Origin: UMGS1901 sp934122115
GTDB lineage: Bacteria; Bacillota; Clostridia; TANB77; CAG-508
NCBI GenBank assembly: GCA_934122115.1
Contig: CAKOVU010000002.1
Coordinates: forward strand, 62,001 to 126,000
Reading direction: 5' to 3'
Length of the DNA stretch: 64,000 nucleotides
Part shown: positions 52,962 through 61,660 of the stretch, one piece after another
How the letters are laid out: every line of letters starts with the position of its first letter
Numbering within the stretch: the first letter of the stretch is position 1
Made by a program: the position numbers and the translations under genes
The notes under the pieces: generated by a model
What the model saw: the letters and a program-made list of their open reading frames with translations, nothing else
Told to the model about the DNA's origin: nothing
The model's database searches: none

Positions 52962-53900
52962 ATGGTTGAAGATTCAGAGATAAAAACAAAAATTTCGCCA
53001 TTCGCTATAAGAAAAGACGAAATAAAAACGTTTGATGGAAAAGATGGATATGTATCTATGAATCAAATAATACAAAAGATTAATGTTGGTCATATAAATG
53101 ATTTACATTTTAGAATAATGGAGCTTGTAAATAAATTTGAATTTATTACTTCAAGACAATTATTCCAAATATTACAACATGAAAATGCAGACATACAAAG
53201 CCAAGATAAATTAAACAATAAATTGGAACAATTAGTTAAAACAAAAATATTAACAAGATATTATTTCAATTCAGATGAAGGCAAAGGAATATATAGAATA
53301 TATTGCTTAGAAAAAATGGGAAAATACCTTTTAAACTCTCGTGGGGTTGAATGTAAATGGCAACCTACAGATAATACAAAGCCTGTAGCAATGATAAAAA
53401 AGAGATTAGCAGGTAACCAAATAATAATAGCATATATGCTTAAAGTTAAAGCATTTGATTCGTATGTTACAAAACCTGCAATAAAAGCAAAAAGTTTGTC
53501 TAAAACTTTTAAAGCAACAGGAGGAAGAATAAAATTAACAAAGAACAGCAAATCTATCGATTTTATATTTGAAGTAATAAGAAGAGAAGATGATTGGGAA
53601 AGCAAGCTACAAGATAGAATGAAATTATACGATGATTTCTATACAAATTATGTTCCTGGAGATTCTGAATTTGCAAGTATGCCACAATTAATATTAGTGT
53701 GTGAAGACGAAAAGCACATGGCAGAAACATTTAGATATTTAACAATTAATAATATAGATATAAAGAAAATAAAATATTACTATACTACAGATTTAAGGCA
53801 AAATGAAGAATCATTAGAAAATAGTTTGGCAGAGTTTAAATTAGATGAAACTACTAACAAATATAAATTAGAAAATGTAGATATAAAATTATTAGCATAA
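52962..53900 (+). CDS. Replication-relaxation-like winged-helix protein
   Basis: 312 aa. Residues about 30-130 look like a winged-helix domain of the replication-relaxation family (FRIMELVNKFEFITSRQLFQ; LVKTKILTRYYF; YCLEKMGKYLLNSRG). The C-terminal half has a conserved mixed fold (SIDFIFEVIRREDDWESKLQ; PQLILVCEDEKHMAETFRYL), similar to the nuclease-like end seen in this group. Proteins of this family are found on plasmids and integrative elements, often beside VirD4/TraG ATPases, and indeed the next gene is one, on the opposite strand. ATG at 52962 after GAGAGGGGTG. Confidence 0.7.
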   Translation: MVEDSEIKTKISPFAIRKDEIKTFDGKDGYVSMNQIIQKINVGHINDLHFRIMELVNKFEFITSRQLFQILQHENADIQSQDKLNNKLEQLVKTKILTRYYFNSDEGKGIYRIYCLEKMGKYLLNSRGVECKWQPTDNTKPVAMIKKRLAGNQIIIAYMLKVKAFDSYVTKPAIKAKSLSKTFKATGGRIKLTKNSKSIDFIFEVIRREDDWESKLQDRMKLYDDFYTNYVPGDSEFASMPQLILVCEDEKHMAETFRYLTINNIDIKKIKYYYTTDLRQNEESLENSLAEFKLDETTNKYKLENVDIKLLA

Positions 53901-53940
53901 TAAAAAGAAATATGGATTTATGGTCCATATTTCTTTTTTG
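53901..53940. terminator. Bidirectional terminator
   Basis: A 15-bp A/T-rich stem (53902-53916 with 53923-53937) with A and T tracts on both sides, between two convergent genes. Confidence 0.85.
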
Positions 53941-56304
53941 TTATTTATTCTTTTTGAAATTAATAACTATTGCATCTTCATTATCAAAAAGAAAATTTGA
54001 ATCTGTTGTATCTGTGTTGATTGGATCTATTTCCTCTTGAACATCATCTTTAAAATGTTCTAGCTTCTTACCAAACATTTTCTTTTTATGCTCTGCAGTA
54101 TCAGAAGATTTTGAATCGATTCCGCCAGATATAAACTTGTTAAAATTATATTCTTTAACATTCTTAGGTTCACTAAATGAAGCAGATAGGAAGTTTAGAA
54201 GACCTTTACCAGTTTCATTTTTACCTTTTAAATTCTTTATCTTGTAAGCACATTGCTTGAATTTTAATGTTTGAATCTTACCAGCAGAATACTTGATTTT
54301 ATATTTATATCCGATATTACCATAGTTAGGGCTATATTCACCCTTAGCAGTATCATAAGTGTTGGTATAATCCCATTCCTTTTTATCGCCAATTTCTTTA
54401 GACCACCATTCGTTGTCTTCAGGTGTGTTATTACCAAATACAATTTTATTGTTGCAGTTAGATAATATTGTTTGTTTGTATTTATTGTTGCTGACTTCTA
54501 ATTGAGCTAAATTCTGAACAGATATTACTGTTGCAACTCTATATTTTCTATATAGTGTGAATAATGGCTCTGTTGAAGCATTTATGTAATTAGAAAATTC
54601 ATCTATATATAAGAAATGTGGAACTCTAGTTTTTTCAGTACCAGGACGTCTTAAAACAGAATATTGCATTAATAGTATAAAGAATAATCCAAATGCTGTA
54701 TTTATATTAGGACCTAAATCACCACGTCTTGTACATACAAATGTAATTTCTCCATTTTCAAGAGCCTCATCATAATTCAAATTATTTGTTCTGTTACATA
54801 GTATATTTTTAACACCAGGGAATCTTAATAATGTATCTAATTGGGCAGTAGAAGCAGTAACGAATTTTCTCATTTCTTCTATTCCATTAGAATTCTTATA
54901 AAAATTCATTTCGAAGTAACGAATTAATGCAGAATATTTTTTAGCTAATTCTTCATCTTCTTTTAATCTTTCACATAAGCTTTCTGTTAATTCGAAATCT
55001 GTTAAACAATCTTGAACATCTTCTAGTGTAGGTAATTCTCCATCGTGTAGTCTTGGATAAATTTCCTTTAATAATATTGAAACGTTTTCTACAGCTTGTG
55101 TAGCAGCGTTTTCTCTATATGCTTGATTTATATCTGAATGTGTTGAAGAATATAATCCTTTCAAAACAGTAGATATAGCTATGGATGTTTGCAATGGATC
55201 ATCAAAAATAAATGGGTTTAAACCAATTGAATTTGGATCATTTGGATCAACAATGTTGTAAGGTAATTTATAACTATCTGCTACTTTTATCATATGAGCC
55301 ATAGATTCATAATCAGGGCACATATAAGTTAATCCTAAATTTCTATATGTATATCCAGAATTTGATTTATTCAAAATCATTTTATTCATATAAGTATTAT
55401 ATAAGTTTAATTTACTTTCTACAGGAATTAACATATTTAAATTAAAATGCTTATTTAGATATTCGTTGTCATATGGTTTGCTTAGAGTGGCAATTCCAGT
55501 TTTTAAAGCAGTAAATCCCATTTCCTTTGAAATTTCACTAAAGAAGAATTTTTTATCTATATCCCTAGCTATCATAGGCTCGAAAATAAGAGAAGTTTTT
55601 CCTGAACCTGAAACACCAACTACAAGCATTTGATAAAATCTTTTATCTTCAGAGATTTTAATAATCTTACCAGATTCAGAGTCTTTACAAATTTCAACCT
55701 CACATGTATATTGACCAGTTCCAGCAGATTTATTAGATAAATCTATTCCACCATAATCGTAAATAGAATCAACGATGTTCTTTGTGTCATGTACAGTTCC
55801 AATTAACCATTTTACTAGAGGATAGAATGTAGTTAGTGGAAAATATACTGCAAGAGCAGAAAAAGCTGGTCTTATTAAATTAGAGAAGTTTGTAACTAGC
55901 TCTGCGTAATTAGGTACAGATATTAAAAGCATCCATCCTGCTTGATTCACCCATTGCGTTACCATTGAGATTATTAATATGTATAAACTAATTAAATACA
56001 CATCAAAGAATGTTAATTTTATTTCATCACAATCAGCAAACTTAGATGAGCCAGAAAATAGAAATGCAAATACTGGACAGGCAAGTGCTAATGTGTATTG
56101 GATTGGCCCCCAATAAGAATGCCCCATTCCAGTAAATATCATAAGCAACATTTCCACAACTCTATCTACAACTAAGTATGCTGTTACTAGTGTTAGAACA
56201 TATGTGAAAAATGTATTTCTATCTGTTTTTAGGAATTTTAAAAATTTATCTAAGATTTTCAAAATTTTCACCACTTTCAATTCATTTTTTATAAAGTCAT
56301 ACAT
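53941..56304 (-). CDS. VirD4/TraG-type coupling ATPase, orphan
   Basis: 787 aa. Four to five N-terminal membrane helices (about 30-170), then a RecA-like motor: Walker A VVGVSGSGKTSLIFEP (about 230-245), the VirD4-type PYDNEYLNKHFNLN and NLGLTYMCPD regions, Walker B FLYIDEFSNYIN, and SVQNLAQLEV. The all-alpha domain spans about 400-520. These ATPases pump DNA or protein through type IV secretion channels. Nothing else of a type IV system (relaxase, VirB4, VirB6) is in the window. The ATG at 56304 has no ribosome binding site; a TTG at 56262 after AAGTGGTG is an equally good start. Confidence 0.88.
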   Translation of the reverse strand: MYDFIKNELKVVKILKILDKFLKFLKTDRNTFFTYVLTLVTAYLVVDRVVEMLLMIFTGMGHSYWGPIQYTLALACPVFAFLFSGSSKFADCDEIKLTFFDVYLISLYILIISMVTQWVNQAGWMLLISVPNYAELVTNFSNLIRPAFSALAVYFPLTTFYPLVKWLIGTVHDTKNIVDSIYDYGGIDLSNKSAGTGQYTCEVEICKDSESGKIIKISEDKRFYQMLVVGVSGSGKTSLIFEPMIARDIDKKFFFSEISKEMGFTALKTGIATLSKPYDNEYLNKHFNLNMLIPVESKLNLYNTYMNKMILNKSNSGYTYRNLGLTYMCPDYESMAHMIKVADSYKLPYNIVDPNDPNSIGLNPFIFDDPLQTSIAISTVLKGLYSSTHSDINQAYRENAATQAVENVSILLKEIYPRLHDGELPTLEDVQDCLTDFELTESLCERLKEDEELAKKYSALIRYFEMNFYKNSNGIEEMRKFVTASTAQLDTLLRFPGVKNILCNRTNNLNYDEALENGEITFVCTRRGDLGPNINTAFGLFFILLMQYSVLRRPGTEKTRVPHFLYIDEFSNYINASTEPLFTLYRKYRVATVISVQNLAQLEVSNNKYKQTILSNCNNKIVFGNNTPEDNEWWSKEIGDKKEWDYTNTYDTAKGEYSPNYGNIGYKYKIKYSAGKIQTLKFKQCAYKIKNLKGKNETGKGLLNFLSASFSEPKNVKEYNFNKFISGGIDSKSSDTAEHKKKMFGKKLEHFKDDVQEEIDPINTDTTDSNFLFDNEDAIVINFKKNK

Positions 56305-56384
56305 ATATATTATCTTATAAAATCAAGAAAAAAACAAGTGTTTAGAGCAATTTTGTAAAAAATATATAATATGGAGGGGTGAAA

Positions 56385-57983
56385 TTGCAAAAAAGGAAAA
56401 AGCAAAGTTTTGCACAGGGAATAATAACTTTAATGATTGCACAAATTATAATAAAAATCCTAGGATTAATATATAAACTATATTTAACCAACAAAGATGG
56501 CTTTGGCGATATAGGAAATGCAATATGCAGCAGTGGATTTCAAATATATGCATTACTTCTAACAATTTCATCAATAGGAGTACCAAATACAGTAGCCAAG
56601 CTAACATCAGAGAAAATGTCTGTAGGAAATGAGTATGGAGCAAACAGAATATTAAACGTGGCATTTGCAATGTTTTCTATTATAGGATTCTGCTGTTCGG
56701 TATTTTTATTTTTATCGTCAAGATATATAGCTCAAAATCTTTTACAAATACCAGAAGCAGAAATAACCCTGCTTGTGCTAGCACCATCAATATTTTTTGA
56801 ATCTATAATTTCTGTACTTAGAGGATTTTTTAATGCTAAAGAAAATATGAAACCAACAGCACATTCACAAAGTATAGAACAAATATCAAAAGCAGTTTTA
56901 ACTATAGGAATAGTAGAACTCATTTCCTATAAAGCATTAGAAATGGTTAATAAAACAGAATTAATGGCAGCTGGGGCAAATTTAGCAACAACCATTTCTA
57001 CTTTTATAGGAGCGATGTATTTATTATATTGTTATAAAGAAGAACAAAAGTATTTACCAATGGACAGACGTGTATATGAAAAAGAAACAATAAAAAGTAT
57101 TATAATAAGAATTTTAATTGTAGCAATGCCAATAACAATAACTGCTATTTTGGGCGGAATAAACAAAAATATTGATTCTATAACAGTAGTAAGAGGATTA
57201 AAGAATTTTTTAAGTGCAGAAGAAGCAAAAAGGCAGTATGGAATATTAAGTGGAAAGGTAGAAACATTAATAACATTACCAATGTCATTTAATATAGCTT
57301 TAACAACTGCAATAGTTCCTACAATAGCTGCTGCAAAAGCTAAAAGAAGTGTGCAAAGTGTGGAAAACAAGATTAGATTTTCATTATTAATTACCATTTT
57401 GATAGGATTACCCGCAAGCGTTGGAATGATTATATTCGCTCAGCCAATATTAAATTTGCTATTCCCAAATGCAAATTCTGGAGCATTTATTTTTCAAATT
57501 AGCTCTATATCGGTAATATTCATACTATTAAATCAAACAATAACTGGAATTCTGCAAGGAGCTGGAAAGCAATTCATTCCAATGATTTCGTTAGTGGCAG
57601 GTGTAATTGTTAAATTAATTATCAATATTACTTTGGTAAAAATAAATCCACAAGATTTTATATTAGGAGGAACTGCAGGAGCAGCAATTGGAAGTGTTGC
57701 CTGCTATATTGTAGCGTTTATAATAAACACAATATTCTTAAGGAAGTATATAAATATTAAAATAGACAAGAAAAATTGTATAATAAAGCCAATATTGGCA
57801 ACAATAATAATGTCTATAGTTGCAATAAGTATATTTTCAATATTAAAAACAAATTTAAAAGAACAAATGGCTACAATAATAGCTATATCAATAACTATAG
57901 CAACTTATATTTTTATGATTTTAGCAATGAAAATTTTTAATAAAAATGAAATAAATGGCGTATTTCTCTTAAGAACCAAATAA
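56385..57983 (+). CDS. MOP-superfamily flippase (SpoVB/MurJ/Wzx type)
   Basis: 532 aa with about 14 membrane helices. The N-terminal QSFAQGIITLMIAQIIIKIL and GLIYKLYLTNKDGFGDIGNA match the SpoVB/polysaccharide-biosynthesis branch of the MOP flippases, as do IPNTVAKLTSEK-like GVPNTVAKLTSEK and SIEQISKAVLTIGIVEL. It probably moves lipid-linked wall or cortex precursors across the membrane. TTG at 56385 after GGAGGGG; a GTG at 56379 is also possible. SpoVB, MurJ/YtgP and Wzx cannot be told apart with certainty here. Confidence 0.85.
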   Translation: MQKRKKQSFAQGIITLMIAQIIIKILGLIYKLYLTNKDGFGDIGNAICSSGFQIYALLLTISSIGVPNTVAKLTSEKMSVGNEYGANRILNVAFAMFSIIGFCCSVFLFLSSRYIAQNLLQIPEAEITLLVLAPSIFFESIISVLRGFFNAKENMKPTAHSQSIEQISKAVLTIGIVELISYKALEMVNKTELMAAGANLATTISTFIGAMYLLYCYKEEQKYLPMDRRVYEKETIKSIIIRILIVAMPITITAILGGINKNIDSITVVRGLKNFLSAEEAKRQYGILSGKVETLITLPMSFNIALTTAIVPTIAAAKAKRSVQSVENKIRFSLLITILIGLPASVGMIIFAQPILNLLFPNANSGAFIFQISSISVIFILLNQTITGILQGAGKQFIPMISLVAGVIVKLIINITLVKINPQDFILGGTAGAAIGSVACYIVAFIINTIFLRKYINIKIDKKNCIIKPILATIIMSIVAISIFSILKTNLKEQMATIIAISITIATYIFMILAMKIFNKNEINGVFLLRTK

Positions 57984-58082
57984 AATGCAAGAAAAAAAGA
58001 AGGATTTTGCTAAATATTGGCGAATAATGATACTAGTAGATTAAAAAATAGCTACGTATAAATCTTATAGGAGGTAATTTAA

Positions 58083-58361
58083 ATGAACAAATCTGATTTA
58101 ATCGCAGCCGTAGCTGCTAAAACAGGAAGCACAAAAAAAGATGCTGAAGCAACAATAAATTCTTTTGTAGAGGTTGTTACAGAAGCTCTAGAAAAAGGAG
58201 ATAAAGTACAATTAGTTGGATTTGGTTCTTTCGAAGTTAGAAAAAGAGCTGCTAGAAAAGGAAGAAACCCACAAACTAAAGAAGAAATAAAAATACCAGC
58301 ATCAAAAGCACCTGTATTCAAAGCAGGAAAAGCATTAAAAGATTTAGTAAATAAAAAATAA
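58083..58361 (+). CDS. hup: DNA-binding protein HU
   Basis: 92-aa nucleoid protein. It begins MNKSDLIAAVAAKTGSTKKD, followed by the signature VGFGSFEVRKRAARKGRNPQ with the DNA-bending arm (RNP-like Pro at the tip) and the end VFKAGKALKDLV. RBS TAGGAGGT. It lies alone between terminators, as is usual for hup. Confidence 0.97.
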   Translation: MNKSDLIAAVAAKTGSTKKDAEATINSFVEVVTEALEKGDKVQLVGFGSFEVRKRAARKGRNPQTKEEIKIPASKAPVFKAGKALKDLVNKK

Positions 58362-58429
58362 TTTTGATAGTATAAATTAATTTATATGTATTAAGATTTA
58401 AAGTTAAATATTTATAAATAATCAACTTA

Positions 58430-58457
58430 TAAAGGGCAAGTTTTACTTGCTCTTTTG
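58430..58457 (+). terminator. Terminator of hup
   Basis: AGGGCAAGT pairs with ACTTGCTCT around a 3-base loop, followed by TTTT. Confidence 0.75.
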
Positions 58458-58552
58458 TTGTAAAAAATGTTTTTTAGAAAAAATTGTATAATTATGGAAT
58501 ATTTAAAAGTTTTATGATAATATATATTCAAATTTATATAGGAGGTACCAAA

Positions 58553-59098
58553 ATGGAGTATTTAAAAAATGTATTAAAGAAAACTGGATGGATGTCTTTA
58601 GTAGAATCTGTAATATTTGCTATTATAGGACTTGTTCTTATACAAAATCCAGAAGGAACAGTAAAATTTATGTCATACTTATTAGGTGCAATATTTATTC
58701 TAGTAGGTGTATATAAAATAGTTGTTCATGTAATGGAAAAGCAAAATGGTGGATTATATAATTATAGCTTTGTATATGGAATAATGGCTGTAGTAATAGG
58801 AATTATTACAATAGCATTTAGCTCTACAATAGGAAATCTATTTAGAATAATTATAGGTGTATGGATTATATATAGCGCACTTTTAAGAGCAACATCAGCA
58901 CTTAAATTAAGAGAATACAAATCAAATGTATGGATTTATGCAATAGTGCTAGCAGTAGTAATGCTTATTTGTGGTATATATATTGTAGCAAATTCAGGGG
59001 CTATAGTTTCTACAATTGGTGTGTTTGTGCTAATTTACTCTATAATAGACATAATAGAAAATATTATATTTTTAAAAAATGTAAATGATATAAAATAG
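58553..59098 (+). CDS. HdeD/DUF308 family membrane protein
   Basis: 181 aa, six membrane helices arranged as repeated pairs (VESVIFAIIGLVLIQNP; LLGAIFILVGVYKIV; GIMAVVIGIITIAF; IIGVWIIYSALLRATSALK; and two more). The repeated short NPxG and SALK-type loops are typical of the HdeD (DUF308) family, whose general role is unclear. The ATG at 58553 follows ATAGGAGGTACC. An upstream extension is not supported. thyA follows within 15 bases. Confidence 0.85.
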   Translation: MEYLKNVLKKTGWMSLVESVIFAIIGLVLIQNPEGTVKFMSYLLGAIFILVGVYKIVVHVMEKQNGGLYNYSFVYGIMAVVIGIITIAFSSTIGNLFRIIIGVWIIYSALLRATSALKLREYKSNVWIYAIVLAVVMLICGIYIVANSGAIVSTIGVFVLIYSIIDIIENIIFLKNVNDIK

Positions 59099-59110
59099 TT
59101 GGAGGTACAA

Positions 59111-59968
59111 ATGACACAAGCAGATAAAGCTTTTATAGAAACATGCAAAGAAATTATAAAAAATGGTTATTCATCAGAAGGAACGAATGTTAGAACCAGA
59201 TGGGATGATGGAACAGAGGCAAATTATATCTCTATTGTTGGAGTGCAAAATAAGTATGATATTGGTAAAGAATTTCCAATGATTACATTAAGAAATAATT
59301 CTAAAACAATAAAAAATGCAATTGATGAAATATTATGGATATGGCAGAAAAAGTCTAATAAAGTTTCAGAGCTTAATTCACATATATGGGATCAATGGGC
59401 TGGAGAAGATGGAACAATTGGAAAAGCTTATGGCTATCAATTAGGCAAGAAATATGAATTTAAAACCAAAGAAGGAATTAAACTAATGGATCAGGTAGAT
59501 TATGTTTTATATTTACTAAAAAATGATCCATCTAGTAGAAGAATAATGACTAATATATTTAATCATGAAGAGCTAAAAGACATGAACTTAGAGCCTTGCG
59601 CATATGGAACTCAATGGTTAGTAAAAGGTGGAAAGTTGCATCTTATATTGAATCAGCGTTCTCAAGATATGCTTACAGCTAATGGATGGAATGTAATGCA
59701 ATATGCAGCATTGCAATATATGTTTGCACAAGTAGCAGGCTTGGAAGTAGGAACTCTAACGCACAATATAGGAGATTGCCATATTTATGATAGGCATATT
59801 CCACTTGTTGAAAAATTAATTGAGAGTGAACCAATAGAAGCTCATCCTAAATTAATTATTAAAAATCCTACGAAGAACTTTTATGATTTCAAAGTAGAAG
59901 ATTTTGAGATAGAGGGATATGACTATAATAAAGAAATGAAAATAGGGAAAATACCAGTAGCAATATAG
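59111..59968 (+). CDS. thyA: Thymidylate synthase (ThyA)
   Basis: Converts dUMP to dTMP with methylene-tetrahydrofolate. 285 aa with the catalytic Cys in EPCAYGTQW, the folate/dUMP residues QRSQDMLTANGWNVMQYAAL, GTLTHNIGDCHIYDRHI, and an N-terminal TRWDDGTEA. The EPCAYGTQW context is closer to the B. subtilis ThyA/phage phi3T branch than to E. coli ThyA (PPCH). The ATG at 59111 follows TTGGAGGTAC. It lies directly before folA, the usual metabolic partner. Confidence 0.94.
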   Translation: MTQADKAFIETCKEIIKNGYSSEGTNVRTRWDDGTEANYISIVGVQNKYDIGKEFPMITLRNNSKTIKNAIDEILWIWQKKSNKVSELNSHIWDQWAGEDGTIGKAYGYQLGKKYEFKTKEGIKLMDQVDYVLYLLKNDPSSRRIMTNIFNHEELKDMNLEPCAYGTQWLVKGGKLHLILNQRSQDMLTANGWNVMQYAALQYMFAQVAGLEVGTLTHNIGDCHIYDRHIPLVEKLIESEPIEAHPKLIIKNPTKNFYDFKVEDFEIEGYDYNKEMKIGKIPVAI

Positions 59969-59980
59969 AAGGAGAAGAAA

Positions 59981-60478
59981 GTGTTAAGTATAATAGTAGC
60001 AAAAGCAAGAAATAATATAATAGGAAAAAATAATCAATTATTATGGCACTTGCCAGATGATATGAAAAGATTTAAAGCGTTAACAACAGGTCATCCTGTA
60101 ATAATGGGAAGAAAAACATTTGAATCTATAGGAAAACCATTACCTAATAGAGAAAATATTGTTTTTACAACAAATCCAGATTTCAGTATAGAAGCAGAAA
60201 ATGTGAAAGTAGTACATGGAATAGAAGAGATAAAAGAATATATAGATAGTGAAGAAAACGCCTTTGTTATAGGTGGAGCAATGATATATAATTTACTATT
60301 ACCATATACAAAAGTTTTATATGTAACAGAAATCAACAAGGATTTTGAAGGAGATACATTTTTTACTAAAATAAATGAGGAAGAATGGAAAGAAATAAGC
60401 AGGCAAGAAGGGCCAGCAGATGGTGAAAATGATTTTTCATATGAGTATGTGGTTTATAAGAGGATAAAAAATGTATGA
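59981..60478 (+). CDS. folA: Dihydrofolate reductase
   Basis: 165-aa NADPH-dependent enzyme that regenerates tetrahydrofolate consumed by ThyA. Motifs: IVAKARNNIIGKNNQLLWHL with the catalytic region PDDMKRFK, PVIMGRKTFESIGKPLPNR (NADPH binding), VIGGAMIYNLLLPY and ATEINKDF-like VTEINKDFEGDTFF. GTG start at 59981 after AAGGAGAAG. It overlaps the rusA gene by 8 bases. Confidence 0.95.
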   Translation: MLSIIVAKARNNIIGKNNQLLWHLPDDMKRFKALTTGHPVIMGRKTFESIGKPLPNRENIVFTTNPDFSIEAENVKVVHGIEEIKEYIDSEENAFVIGGAMIYNLLLPYTKVLYVTEINKDFEGDTFFTKINEEEWKEISRQEGPADGENDFSYEYVVYKRIKNV

Positions 60479-60878
60479 ATTTGAAGTTGAAGGAACAATA
60501 GTAGGAAAACAAAGACCCCGTGTAAATATGTACACGGGGAATGTGTATACTCCGAATAAAACAAAAGATTATGAAGAATGGATAAAGCAAAGTTTTTTTA
60601 TAAAATATCCGAAATTTGATATAATTACAAATAGGGTAAAAATAGAAATAATAGCATATCTAAAAATACCGAAGTCTACAAGTAAAAAGATGGCAGAAAA
60701 GATGCTAGATGATGAAATAAGCCCATTAAAAAAGCCTGATATAGATAACATAGCAAAAGTTGTATTAGATGCTATAAACAACTATGTAATAAAAGATGAT
60801 ATACAGGTATCAAAAATGAGTGTGGAGAAAAAGTATTCTGAAAATGAAAAATTAATTATAAAGATAGAAGAATATTGA
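60471..60878 (+). CDS. RusA-family Holliday-junction resolvase
   Basis: 135 aa. The RusA core is present: GKQRPRVNMYTGNVYTPNKT with the basic segment for DNA, and the acidic catalytic segment KKPDIDNIAKVVLDAINNYV followed by KDD. RusA resolvases are mostly carried by phages and integrated elements, so this gene may be phage-derived, even though it is translationally linked to folA here. It starts inside folA, so the two are co-translated. A perfect GC hairpin (60516-60539) lies in its coding region. Confidence 0.88.
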   Translation: MYEFEVEGTIVGKQRPRVNMYTGNVYTPNKTKDYEEWIKQSFFIKYPKFDIITNRVKIEIIAYLKIPKSTSKKMAEKMLDDEISPLKKPDIDNIAKVVLDAINNYVIKDDIQVSKMSVEKKYSENEKLIIKIEEY

Positions 60879-60903
60879 AAAAAAGCGAAATAAATAGTAT
60901 AAT
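60875..60903 (+). promoter_or_regulatory. Promoter of sufC
   Basis: TTGAAA (60875-60880), 17-base spacer, TATAAT (60898-60903). It overlaps the end of rusA. Confidence 0.8.
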
Positions 60904-60929
60904 ATATTATCGTAAAGATGGAGGTAAAA

Positions 60930-61649
60930 ATGTTATTAGAATTAAAAGATATATGTTTTACAAGAGATAACAAAAAAATCTTAGATAATGTAAGTTTAAA
61001 TATAGATTCACAGAAATTTATAGCTATTACAGGCCCTAATGGTTCAGGTAAATCTACAATTGCAAAAATTATTATGGGAATAGAAAAAGCTGATTCGGGA
61101 AAAATAATTTTAGATGGACAAGATATAACTGATATGCCAATAAATGAAAGGGCAAAATTGGGAATAGGATTTGCTTTTCAACAACCAGTAAAATTTAAGG
61201 GCTTAACAGTTTATGATTTATTAAAAATAGCCGCCAATAAGAATATAACAAGAAAAGAAGCTTGTGAATGTTTAGCACAAGTAGGATTGTGTGCTAAGGA
61301 ATATGTTGATAGAGAAGTAAACAGCTCATTATCAGGAGGAGAGCTTAAAAGAATAGAAATAGCAAATATAGTGTTAAGGCAAGCTAAACTTACTATATTT
61401 GATGAGCCAGAAGCTGGTATTGATTTATGGAGCTTTAATAATTTAATACAAGTATTTGAAAGCATAAGAGAAAATATTAAAGGTACAACTATTGTTATTT
61501 CACACCAAGAGAGAATTTTAAAAATTGCTGATGAAGTTATTTTAATGAGAAATGGAAAGATTGAGAAAATAACAACAGCTGATGAAATTTTAAGTGAAGA
61601 AGTTGTAGAAAAGCAATGTTGCAAATTAAAAAATGGTGGAAAGGAGTAG
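60930..61649 (+). CDS. sufC: Fe-S assembly ATPase SufC
   Basis: 239-aa ABC ATPase. It has TGPNGSGKSTIAKIIMG (Walker A), AFQQPVKFKGLTVYDLL (Q loop), the LSGGELKRIEI signature, LTIFDEPEAGIDLW (Walker B and D loop) and VISHQERIL. The Q-loop QPVKFKG and D-loop AGIDLW resemble the short-form SufC of minimal SUF systems. The ATG at 60930 follows TGGAGGT; an upstream in-frame ATG at 60918 is part of that site. It is followed at once by a sufB-like gene. Confidence 0.93.
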   Translation: MLLELKDICFTRDNKKILDNVSLNIDSQKFIAITGPNGSGKSTIAKIIMGIEKADSGKIILDGQDITDMPINERAKLGIGFAFQQPVKFKGLTVYDLLKIAANKNITRKEACECLAQVGLCAKEYVDREVNSSLSGGELKRIEIANIVLRQAKLTIFDEPEAGIDLWSFNNLIQVFESIRENIKGTTIVISHQERILKIADEVILMRNGKIEKITTADEILSEEVVEKQCCKLKNGGKE

Positions 61650-61660
61650 AAAATCGTAGT

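Noticed and set aside
57984..58043. A 19-codon reading frame (MQEKKKDFAKYWRIMILVD) between the flippase gene and hup
   Set aside because: It starts without a ribosome binding site and has no known match; the spacing looks like ordinary leader DNA.
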